Assembly (NCBI RefSeq): GCF_001278035.1
Contig: NZ_CP009452.1
Coordinates: 4,356,777 to 4,420,776 of the forward strand
Direction of reading: 5' to 3'
Origin: Sphingopyxis sp. 113P3
Lineage (GTDB): Bacteria; Pseudomonadota; Alphaproteobacteria; Sphingomonadales; Sphingomonadaceae
Length of the DNA stretch: 64,000 bases
In this document: piece by piece, positions 30,587 to 37,564 of the stretch
Position numbering within the stretch: the stretch's first letter is position 1
Layout of the letters: each line of letters begins with the position of its first letter
Notes under the pieces: model-generated
The model's input: the letters and a program-made list of their open reading frames with translations, nothing else
What the model was told of the DNA's origin: nothing
Database searches by the model: none
Translations under genes and position numbers: made by a program

Positions 30587-30612
30587 GCTTCGACAAGCTC
30601 GGTACGAGCGCA
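30587..30612. repeat. REP-like short repeat fragment
   Basis: GCTTCGACAAGCTCGGTACG with an inner inverted repeat GCTCG-GTA-CGAGC sits between the E1 and FabD-like genes. The CTTCGACAAGCTC core resembles short interspersed sequences common in sphingomonads and xanthomonads. Only one copy is seen here, so the assignment rests on resemblance. Confidence 0.3.
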
Positions 30613-30623
30613 AGTAGGACACG

Positions 30624-31682
30624 ATGGCTGACAGAAGAAAAACCGCCCTCATCATCGCCCCGGGCCGCGGTACATACGGCAAGGGTGAGCTTGGCAGCAT
30701 AGCCCGTCTTCACGGCACGCGCTTTGGCGACCTCATCGCCCGCTTCGACGCTCATCGCCGCGACCGAGGCCAGCCACCGGTGACCGAACTCGACGGCGCT
30801 GAGCGTTTCAGCGTGGCTGTGCACATGCGCGGCGATGTCGCCGCCCCGCTGATCTACACCGCGACGATCCTCGACTATCTGAGCATCGATCGCGACGCCT
30901 TCGAGATCGTGGGCACTCTCGGCAATTCGATGGGCTGGTACAGTGCGCTCGCGATCGGGGGGGCGGTGTCGGTCGAGGACGGCTTTCGCATCGCCAACGC
31001 CATGGGAGTGAACAGCCAGTCGCACGGCCCCGGCGGACAAATGCTGCTTCAGGTCGTCGATGAGGACTGGCGTCCCGTGCCGGGCCTGCGCGAAGCTTTG
31101 CTCGCGTGCGCCGCTGACATCGGCGCGCGTCCGGGCCATTCTCTCGGCCTCTCGATCGACCTTGGCGGAATGCTTGTGCTCGCGGGCAATGAGGAAGGGC
31201 TCGCCGCGCTTGCTGCCGAAGCGCCGCCCACGCCGGGCCGCGATCCTCTGCGCCTCGCCGGTCACGGTCCCTTTCACACGCCGCTGATGGTGGGGAGTTC
31301 AACCAGGGCAAAGGCTGAACTCCCGCCGTCGCTGTTCGGCGGGCCCGCGATGCCGATGATTGACGGCCGCGGCCATGTCTGGCGCCGCTTTTCCAGCAAT
31401 CCGGCTGAAATCTGGGATTATAGCTTCGGCCACCAGATCCTTTGCCCCTATGACTTCGCGCGCTCGGTGCAGGTCGCGGTCATGGAGTTTGCGCCTGATG
31501 TACTGATCCTTCCCGGCCCCGGCGATACGCTGGGCGGCGCCATCGCGCAGGCGCTGATCGGGATCGGCTGGCAGGGGCTGACGGGCAAGGCCGATTTTGC
31601 GGCGCGGCAGGCCTCCGACCCGATCCTCCTCTCCATGGCTCGCCCCGAGCAGCGCGCCCGCGTCGTCCGCGGCTCGTCATAG
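30624..31682 (+). CDS. FabD-like ACP S-malonyltransferase-family acyltransferase
   Basis: 352 residues. The acyltransferase fold is seen from the nucleophile elbow GNSMGWYSALAIGGAVS (FabD has GHSLGEYSAL) and the catalytic-His region GHGPFHTPLM. The C-terminal DVLILPGPGDTLGGAIAQ is also FabD-like. It differs from housekeeping FabD in having Asn before the nucleophile and an N-terminal ALIIAPGRGTYGKGELG region in place of the usual FPGQGSQ. It may be a paralogue acting on another acyl-CoA. It follows the fused E1 by 80 bp, so a link to 2-oxo acid metabolism is possible. It overlaps the convergent TetR gene by 6 bp. Confidence 0.75.
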   Translation: MADRRKTALIIAPGRGTYGKGELGSIARLHGTRFGDLIARFDAHRRDRGQPPVTELDGAERFSVAVHMRGDVAAPLIYTATILDYLSIDRDAFEIVGTLGNSMGWYSALAIGGAVSVEDGFRIANAMGVNSQSHGPGGQMLLQVVDEDWRPVPGLREALLACAADIGARPGHSLGLSIDLGGMLVLAGNEEGLAALAAEAPPTPGRDPLRLAGHGPFHTPLMVGSSTRAKAELPPSLFGGPAMPMIDGRGHVWRRFSSNPAEIWDYSFGHQILCPYDFARSVQVAVMEFAPDVLILPGPGDTLGGAIAQALIGIGWQGLTGKADFAARQASDPILLSMARPEQRARVVRGSS

Positions 31683-32267
31683 AAGCGCAGCGACCGCCCG
31701 CTCGACCATCTGTGCTGCCGCCTTGCCACCGAAGCTTGCGGGGTCGAGCGACAGTTCGAGCCATAATCCGTCGACCATTGCCGTCAGCATGATAGCCAGC
31801 CGACCGGGCTCGGCTGCACCGCACGCGGCCAGGAGCTCGCCGAGCCGTGCACGGTAGCCGGCGTAGCTTTCGGCGTGAATCGCGGCCATCCGTCCATCGG
31901 ACCGCGCCAGCGCCCAGAAAGCGGTCCACGCGCCCAATAGTTCGGGGTCGGTCACGGGCGGACGGAAACTTGCCGTCAGATAGGCGGTGAGGCGCGCGCG
32001 CGGGTCACTGCCCGCCGCCTCGACCGCAGCCGCGAAAATCGCGTCCATCCGATCGCTCGTCGCCCGGTAGGTCGCGGCGATCAACTCGTCGATCCCGGCA
32101 AAATAATGGCGCAGCAACCCCGGAGACACCCCCGCCCGCGCGCAGATGGCGCGGACATTGGTCCCAGCCAGCCCATGCTCGGCGAGGCAGGCCGCTGCTG
32201 CGTCGATCAGCGCGCCTCTGCGGGCATCGGCGCTCTCGCGCGTAAAGGCTTGGCGGGCGGGTCGCAT
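31677..32267 (-). CDS. TetR/BetI-like transcriptional repressor
   Basis: 196 residues from the ATG at 32267. The N-terminal HTH is typical of TetR proteins: RRGALIDAAAACLAEHGLAGTNVRAICARAGVSPGLLRHYFAGIDELIAAT. The C-terminal ligand domain resembles BetI (ALARSDGRMAAIHAESYAGYRARL, MVDGLWLELSLDP). It is divergent from the Rieske oxygenase with only 33 bp between start codons, and that gap holds a 22-bp palindrome. Thus it most likely represses both itself and the oxygenase operon and releases on binding a substrate of that pathway. Confidence 0.9.
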   Translation of the reverse strand: MRPARQAFTRESADARRGALIDAAAACLAEHGLAGTNVRAICARAGVSPGLLRHYFAGIDELIAATYRATSDRMDAIFAAAVEAAGSDPRARLTAYLTASFRPPVTDPELLGAWTAFWALARSDGRMAAIHAESYAGYRARLGELLAACGAAEPGRLAIMLTAMVDGLWLELSLDPASFGGKAAAQMVERAVAALL

Positions 32268-32268
32268 A

Positions 32269-32290
32269 TTGTTATACGTATGTATAACAA
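32269..32290. promoter_or_regulatory. TetR operator candidate between divergent genes
   Basis: Perfect inverted repeat TTGTTATAC-GTAT-GTATAACAA (9-bp arms, 4-bp centre). It occupies most of the 33 bp between the tetR ATG (32267) and the oxygenase ATG (32301). Arm length and position are characteristic of TetR-family sites. The oxygenase SD (AAGGA) directly abuts it, so binding would also block the start region. Confidence 0.85.
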
Positions 32291-32300
32291 GGATCGGATC

Positions 32301-33467
32301 ATGGCAACGCTGCGCGGCACATTCCCCAACTTCGACCCCCTGGACGGCTGGTCCCTCCCTGCATGGACATACAGCGACCCCGAATTTTATTCGCTCGAGG
32401 TGGAGCGTATCTTCCGCCCCAGCTGGCAGGTCGTCTGCCATGACAGCGACATCCCGAATCCGGGCGACTGGCACAGCATCGACTATATCGGAGAAAGTGT
32501 CATTCTCGTCCGCGGCGCCGACCGCATCGTGCGCGCCTTCACGAATGTCTGCCGCCACCGCGGCTCGCGCCTCGTCGACGGATCGTCTGGCTGCGCGAAG
32601 AAGCTCGTGTGCCCCTATCACGCCTGGACCTACGAACTCGACGGCCGGCTCACCGGCGTTCCCGATTCAGCGAGCTATCCCACGCTTGACCGTGGCCAGG
32701 CCGGGCTTGCGCCCGTCGAGGCGGAGCGATGGCGCGGCTTCTGGTTCGTGCGTCTTGCCGACGACGGCGGCCCATCGGTTGCGTCGATGATGGCGCCCTA
32801 TGAAGCGATGATCGAGGCCTATCGTTTCGAGGAGCTTGGTGCGCTCGGCCGCGTCACCCTCCGGCCGCGCGAGGTCAATTGGAAGAATGTCGGCGACAAT
32901 TATTCGGATGGCCTTCACATCCCCGTCGCGCACCCCGGTCTCACCCGGCTGTTCGGCAAAAGCTACGGCGTCGAGGCCGAGGAGCGCGTCGACCGCATGT
33001 GGGGAGATCTGATCGACCGCCCCTCGGCCAACTGGTCGGAGCGCCTCTACCAGCAACTGCTGCCCCCGGTCCCCCACCTTCCCGACGACCGTCAGCGCCA
33101 CTGGCTCTATTTCAAGCTCTGGCCCAATGTCGCGTTCGATATCTATCCCGACCAGGTCGATTTCATGCAGTGGCTGCCGACCGGCCCGACGCGCTGCCTG
33201 ATACGCGAAATCAGCTATGTCCTCCCCGACGACCGCCGCGAGATGAAGGCCGCGCGCTACCTCAACTGGCGCATCAACCGTCAGGTGAATGCCGAGGACA
33301 CCGCCCTGATCACGCGCGTCCAGCAGGGCATGCAATCGCGAAGCTTCAGCGTCGGGCCGCTCAGCGAGAAGGAGGTCTGCCTCAAGCATTTCTGTTCGCG
33401 CATGCGCGAGATCATTCCCGAAGCGCGTCTGGAAAAGGCGCCGGCGCCGGGGTGGAGCCACCGTTGA
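32301..33467 (+). CDS. Rieske non-heme iron oxygenase, alpha subunit
   Basis: 388 residues. The Rieske [2Fe-2S] site is C84-R-H86 ... C104-P-Y-H107. The mononuclear iron site is in NVGDNYSDGLHIPVAH, with His206, His211 and the bridging Asp203 that passes electrons between subunits. The latter is Asp, unlike the Glu of carnitine monooxygenase CntA. Overall layout (single alpha chain, ~390 residues, no beta subunit nearby) fits the choline/aromatic quaternary-type oxygenases. No ferredoxin or reductase is encoded nearby, so electrons must come from elsewhere or from an unlinked partner. The next gene overlaps by 4 bp (TTGA). An in-frame ATG at 32280 lies in the operator and is less likely. Confidence 0.9.
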   Translation: MATLRGTFPNFDPLDGWSLPAWTYSDPEFYSLEVERIFRPSWQVVCHDSDIPNPGDWHSIDYIGESVILVRGADRIVRAFTNVCRHRGSRLVDGSSGCAKKLVCPYHAWTYELDGRLTGVPDSASYPTLDRGQAGLAPVEAERWRGFWFVRLADDGGPSVASMMAPYEAMIEAYRFEELGALGRVTLRPREVNWKNVGDNYSDGLHIPVAHPGLTRLFGKSYGVEAEERVDRMWGDLIDRPSANWSERLYQQLLPPVPHLPDDRQRHWLYFKLWPNVAFDIYPDQVDFMQWLPTGPTRCLIREISYVLPDDRREMKAARYLNWRINRQVNAEDTALITRVQQGMQSRSFSVGPLSEKEVCLKHFCSRMREIIPEARLEKAPAPGWSHR

Positions 33468-34684
33468 CCGCTAACGCGCCTGTCATCATCGTGGGCGGGG
33501 GGCCGGCCGGCATGGTTACAGGGCTCCTCCTCGCGCGTGCCGGGGTGCAGGTGGTAGTGCTCGAAAAACATGCCGATTTCCTCCGCGATTTTCGCGGCGA
33601 CACGGTCCATCCCTCGACGCTCGAGCTGTTTCACGAGATCGGCCTGCTTCAAAAACTGCTCGAGGAACCGCACGCGAAGCTCGACACGATGACGCTCAAT
33701 TTGCTCGGGCAGCGCTACACGATCGCGACACTGAAGCATCTGCCCGTCGCTGCGCCCTTCGTTGCGATGATGCCCCAGTGGGACTTTCTCGATTTCGTTG
33801 CGGAGCAGGCGAAGCTTTATCCGACCTTCGAGCTGCGCATGTCGACCGAAGCGGCCGGGCTCACCCATGATAGCGGCGGCCGCGTCAACGGTGTAGCGCT
33901 CGCAAATGGTGAACAGGTGGCCGCGCGGCTCGTCATCGCCGCGGACGGGCGCCGATCGGTGCTTCGTGCCGCGGCCGACCTCCCGCTTGAGGATCTGGGT
34001 GCGCCCATGGACGTGCTCTGGTTTCGCGTTCCCGTTCCCGCAGGGACCGATATGTCTGACGTCGCGCTCGGCACGATCGACCGCAGTGGAATGGTCGTGG
34101 CCATCCCGCGCGGTGATTATTGGCAATGCGCGCAGGTCATTGAAAAAGGTCACCTTGCCGCGATCGAGGCGCGCGGCATCGCCGCCTTTCGCGCCAATGT
34201 GGCGGCGCTGGTTCCAGGCCTTGCTGCAAGTGTCGATGCGGTTCGCAGTTTCGAGGACGTCAAGCTGCTCTCCGTCGCGCTCGACCGGCTGACCCGCTGG
34301 TCGCGCCCCGGCCTGCTCGCGATAGGTGACGCTGCACACGCCATGTCGCCGATCGGCGGCGTGGGCATCAACCTCGCGGTGCAGGATGCCGTTGCTGCTG
34401 CGAACATCCTCGCAGCTCCGCTCGCCGCCGGAGCCGATCCCGACCCTCTGCTCGCGCGCGTGCAGGCGCTGCGCTCGAAGCCGACGGCGCGGATGCAGGC
34501 CCTTCAGCGCTTTGCCCACCGACGCGTGATCGAGCCAATGCTGCGCGGCGATATCACCCGCGCTCCCTTCGCTGTCCGTCTGCTCGACGCCGTTCCGCTC
34601 TTGCGCCGCATACCCGGCCGTGTGCTCGGCCTCGGTTTCGGCCGCCAACATGTCGAATCCCCGCTTGCGAAAGAATATTCATGA
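33464..34684 (+). CDS. FAD-dependent monooxygenase (PHBH/UbiH-type)
   Basis: 406 residues, read from a TTG that overlaps the oxygenase stop by 4 bp; a GTG at 33452 is the alternative. The FAD-binding pattern is VIIVGGGPAGMVTGLLLARAG at the N-terminus. The DG motif VIAADGRRSVLR and the GDAAHAMSPIGGVGINLAVQDA segment follow. All are typical of single-component aromatic hydroxylases of the p-hydroxybenzoate hydroxylase type, which add an OH group to aromatic rings using NAD(P)H and O2. The substrate is unknown. It is tightly coupled to the Rieske gene before it and the FAD oxidoreductase after it. Confidence 0.88.
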   Translation: MTANAPVIIVGGGPAGMVTGLLLARAGVQVVVLEKHADFLRDFRGDTVHPSTLELFHEIGLLQKLLEEPHAKLDTMTLNLLGQRYTIATLKHLPVAAPFVAMMPQWDFLDFVAEQAKLYPTFELRMSTEAAGLTHDSGGRVNGVALANGEQVAARLVIAADGRRSVLRAAADLPLEDLGAPMDVLWFRVPVPAGTDMSDVALGTIDRSGMVVAIPRGDYWQCAQVIEKGHLAAIEARGIAAFRANVAALVPGLAASVDAVRSFEDVKLLSVALDRLTRWSRPGLLAIGDAAHAMSPIGGVGINLAVQDAVAAANILAAPLAAGADPDPLLARVQALRSKPTARMQALQRFAHRRVIEPMLRGDITRAPFAVRLLDAVPLLRRIPGRVLGLGFGRQHVESPLAKEYS

Positions 34685-36285
34685 CCAAAGCCTATGACGC
34701 CCTCATCGTCGGTGCCGGCCACAACGGTCTTGTGTGCGCCTTCTATCTCGCGCGCGCGGGACTGAAGGTCCGCATCCTTGAGGCGCGCAATGTCGTTGGC
34801 GGGGCCGCGGTGACCGAGGAATTCGCACCTGGCTTCCGCAACTCTGTCGCAAGCTACACCGTCAGCCTGCTGCAGCCGAAGGTGATCGCCGACATGAAGC
34901 TTGCCGATCATGGCTATCGCGTCATCGAGCGTCCGATCAGCAATTTCCTGCCGCAGGAAAATGGGGGCTATCTGAAGCTCGGCGGCGGGCTGGAGCGCAC
35001 GCAGGCCGAGTTTTCGAAGTTCAGCGCCCACGATGCCGCCGTGCTGCCGCAATATTATGACGCGCTCGAAAATGTCGCCGAATTGCTCCGCGATCTTGCG
35101 CTGCGAGTTCCGCCGAACGTGGGGGAGGGGCTGCGTACGCTGCTCGACGGCGCGCGGCAGGGGCGGCGTTTCGCCAGTCTCCGGCTCGAACAACAGCGCG
35201 ACGTGCTCGACCTCTTCACCAAGTCGGCGCGCACGATGCTCGACGGCTGGTTTGAAAGCGAGGCGGTCAAGGCCGCCTTCGGCTTCGATGCGGTCGTGGG
35301 CAATTATGCCAGCCCCGACACCCCAGGAAGCGCCTATGTTCTCCTCCACCACGTCTTCGGTGAGGTAAACGGCAAGAAAGGGGCGTGGGGCCATAGCGTC
35401 GGCGGCATGGGACGGATCACCGAGATCATGGCAAAGGTCTGCCGCGACCTGGGCGTCGAGATCAGCCTCGAAAGCCCGGTTGCAAAGGTGCTGGTCGACG
35501 GGGGCCAGGCGGTCGGGGTCAAGCTTGCGGGCGGCGAGGAAATCGCTGCGGCGCGGGTCATCGCGAATGTCGGGCCAAAGCTGCTTTACGAACGGTTGAT
35601 GGATGCGGCCGACCTGCCGCATGACTTCCAGCGCCGGATCAAGGGCTTCAAGGCGGGCAGCGGGACGTTCCGCATGAATGTTGCCCTGTCCGAGCTGCCC
35701 AAATTCACATGCCTGCCCGAACCGGGCGAGCACCATCAGTCGGGGATCATCCTTGCGCCTACTCTCGACTATATGGACCGCGCTTTCCTCGATGCGAAGC
35801 AATTCGGCTGGTCGAAGGCGCCGATCGTCGAAATGCTGATCCCTTCGACCGTCGACGAGAGTCTCGCGCCCCCGGGGCAGCATGTCGCGAGCCTCTTCTG
35901 CCAGCAATTCGCGCCCGAGCTGCCCGATGGCCGCGACTGGGACGATGAAGAAGAGACGGCCGCCAATGCCATCCTCGACACGGTCGAAAAATACGCGCCT
36001 GGCTTTCGCGCCAGTATCGTCGGCCAGACTCGGCTCAGCCCAAAGGGGCTCGAACGCAAATTCGGGCTGGTCGGCGGCGACATCATGCACGGGAATATGA
36101 GCCTCGACCAGCTCTGGGCGGCCCGGCCGGTGCTGGGAAATGGCGGCTACCGCGGGCCGGTCAAGGGCCTCTACATGTGCGGCGCGGGCACCCATCCCGG
36201 CGGAGGCGTGACCGGGGCGCCTGGGCACAATGCCGCGCAAGTCGTCCTGCGCGACCGGGGCCTATTCGCGCCCCGCTGGCGCTGA
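34681..36285 (+). CDS. PYROXD2-like NAD(P)/FAD-dependent oxidoreductase
   Basis: 534 residues. The N-terminal dinucleotide-binding fold DALIVGAGHNGLVCAFYLARAG is followed by EARNVVGGAAVTEEFAPGF. The C-terminal flavin motif is GLYMCGAGTHPGGGVTGAPGHNAA. This family (COG1233, related to phytoene desaturases and mammalian PYROXD2) has no agreed reaction, though carotenoid-type desaturation or polyene oxidation is often assumed. It starts with ATGA overlapping the monooxygenase stop. Three oxidising enzymes in one overlapping set suggest successive steps on one substrate. Its 3' end overlaps the convergent permease gene by 24 bp. Confidence 0.88.
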   Translation: MTKAYDALIVGAGHNGLVCAFYLARAGLKVRILEARNVVGGAAVTEEFAPGFRNSVASYTVSLLQPKVIADMKLADHGYRVIERPISNFLPQENGGYLKLGGGLERTQAEFSKFSAHDAAVLPQYYDALENVAELLRDLALRVPPNVGEGLRTLLDGARQGRRFASLRLEQQRDVLDLFTKSARTMLDGWFESEAVKAAFGFDAVVGNYASPDTPGSAYVLLHHVFGEVNGKKGAWGHSVGGMGRITEIMAKVCRDLGVEISLESPVAKVLVDGGQAVGVKLAGGEEIAAARVIANVGPKLLYERLMDAADLPHDFQRRIKGFKAGSGTFRMNVALSELPKFTCLPEPGEHHQSGIILAPTLDYMDRAFLDAKQFGWSKAPIVEMLIPSTVDESLAPPGQHVASLFCQQFAPELPDGRDWDDEEETAANAILDTVEKYAPGFRASIVGQTRLSPKGLERKFGLVGGDIMHGNMSLDQLWAARPVLGNGGYRGPVKGLYMCGAGTHPGGGVTGAPGHNAAQVVLRDRGLFAPRWR

Positions 36286-37506
36286 GCTGCGCTGCGTCCA
36301 CCAATAGAGCGGCAGCCCTGCCGCCATCAGGATCAAGCTCATCGCGCTGACCCCGATCCCAGCACCCCAGAGGGTCCAGATCGCGTAGACAAGCCCGAGC
36401 GCCGCGACCGGCATGGCCACCCCGAGGCGCAGCGCAGCTCCCGCACAGGCGAGGTAAAGCCACAGCGTCACCGAGGTTGAGAGCACGGCCATGAAATTGA
36501 ACATTTCTGCAGTGGACTTGTTGTCATTCAGGATCACGCAGGCCGTTGCGATTGCACTCGAAAGAACGAGCGCATTGGCCGGCGTGCCGTGACCGTTCGC
36601 CCGGGCGAACCATCGGGGAAGCAATCCTTGCCGTGCGAGCGTTGCGGGGAGCTCGGCCTGAATCAGCGTCCACCCATTGAGCGTCCCTAGCGCACTCACC
36701 GCAGCGAAGGCGGCGATCAGCAGGGCAGGTTCGCGGGACCAATAGGTTTCGACGAACAGCGAGAAGGGCGAGCCCGAGCCCGCCACCGAGTTCGCTGGCA
36801 GCATCAGGATGATCGCTGAACAGACGGTGAGATAAAGAAGGCCGGTCGCCACAGTGCCGATCATCGTCGCGCGCGGGATCGTCACCGATGGCCGATCGAC
36901 CTTGTCCGCCGCCACGCTTGCCGATTCGAAACCGAGCAGCGCCCACAGGGTGAAGATAGCCGAGGCGCTGACCGTGGTCAGTGACAATCCTTCTGCGGGG
37001 AAAGGCGTCAGCGCCACGGGTTCGTCGCGGCTGAAGGCGATGGGGATCAGCACGATCACCGTGGCGAGCGGCACGAGCTTGATCAATAGCGTCGTGATCT
37101 GGAACCGCCCCGCCGCCCGGGCGCCGCGCCAGTTGATTGCCGTGACGATCCAGATCAGCGCGATCGTCGCTCCGGCCATATGCCGCCCCAATGCGGGCAC
37201 GAAGATGCTGAGAAAGCTGACGGCGGCCACCGCGAGCGTCACATTGGCCGTCCATACCGATATCCAATAGGCCCAGCCTATCATGAAGCTCGGGGTGCGG
37301 CCGAAGGCGCGCTCGACAAAGCCGGTCGGGCCTCCCGCCTCGGGAAAGGCAACGGTCAGCCGCGCGAGCACGGCCGCGAGCGCAAGCGCCCCCGCAATCG
37401 TGAGAGCCCAGCCCGCGACCGCATTCCAGCCGAAGGGAGCAAGGCTTGCCGGGAGCAGGAACACCCCCGACCCGATCATATTCCCCATGACCAGCGCGAC
37501 GCACAT
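36262..37506 (-). CDS. APC-family amino acid permease
   Basis: 414 residues with about 12 membrane helices. The first conserved APC helix is VALVMGNMIGSGVFLLPASLA, with later FVERAFGRTPSFMIGWAYW and LWALLGFESASVAADKVDRPSVTIPRA. Transport direction and substrate are not readable; the pattern is closest to PotE/ArcD-type and general amino acid permeases. In-frame coding-like sequence continues upstream of the ATG (..PEQRLGLLM), but no ATG, GTG or TTG precedes it before the receptor gene's stop, so the real start may be an unusual codon. It is minus strand, downstream of the TonB-dependent receptor and 58 bp from its stop. Confidence 0.88.
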   Translation of the reverse strand: MCVALVMGNMIGSGVFLLPASLAPFGWNAVAGWALTIAGALALAAVLARLTVAFPEAGGPTGFVERAFGRTPSFMIGWAYWISVWTANVTLAVAAVSFLSIFVPALGRHMAGATIALIWIVTAINWRGARAAGRFQITTLLIKLVPLATVIVLIPIAFSRDEPVALTPFPAEGLSLTTVSASAIFTLWALLGFESASVAADKVDRPSVTIPRATMIGTVATGLLYLTVCSAIILMLPANSVAGSGSPFSLFVETYWSREPALLIAAFAAVSALGTLNGWTLIQAELPATLARQGLLPRWFARANGHGTPANALVLSSAIATACVILNDNKSTAEMFNFMAVLSTSVTLWLYLACAGAALRLGVAMPVAALGLVYAIWTLWGAGIGVSAMSLILMAAGLPLYWWTQRSSAPAGRE

Positions 37507-37564
37507 CAGGAGGCCGAGCCGTTGCTCCGGCCCGGCGCTCCGGGTCAGCGACGCATGCGGTCGA

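Noticed and set aside
30624-31682. Malonate decarboxylase subunit instead of a FabD-like enzyme
   Set aside because: None of the other malonate decarboxylase genes are present, and the elbow and His motifs fit FabD.
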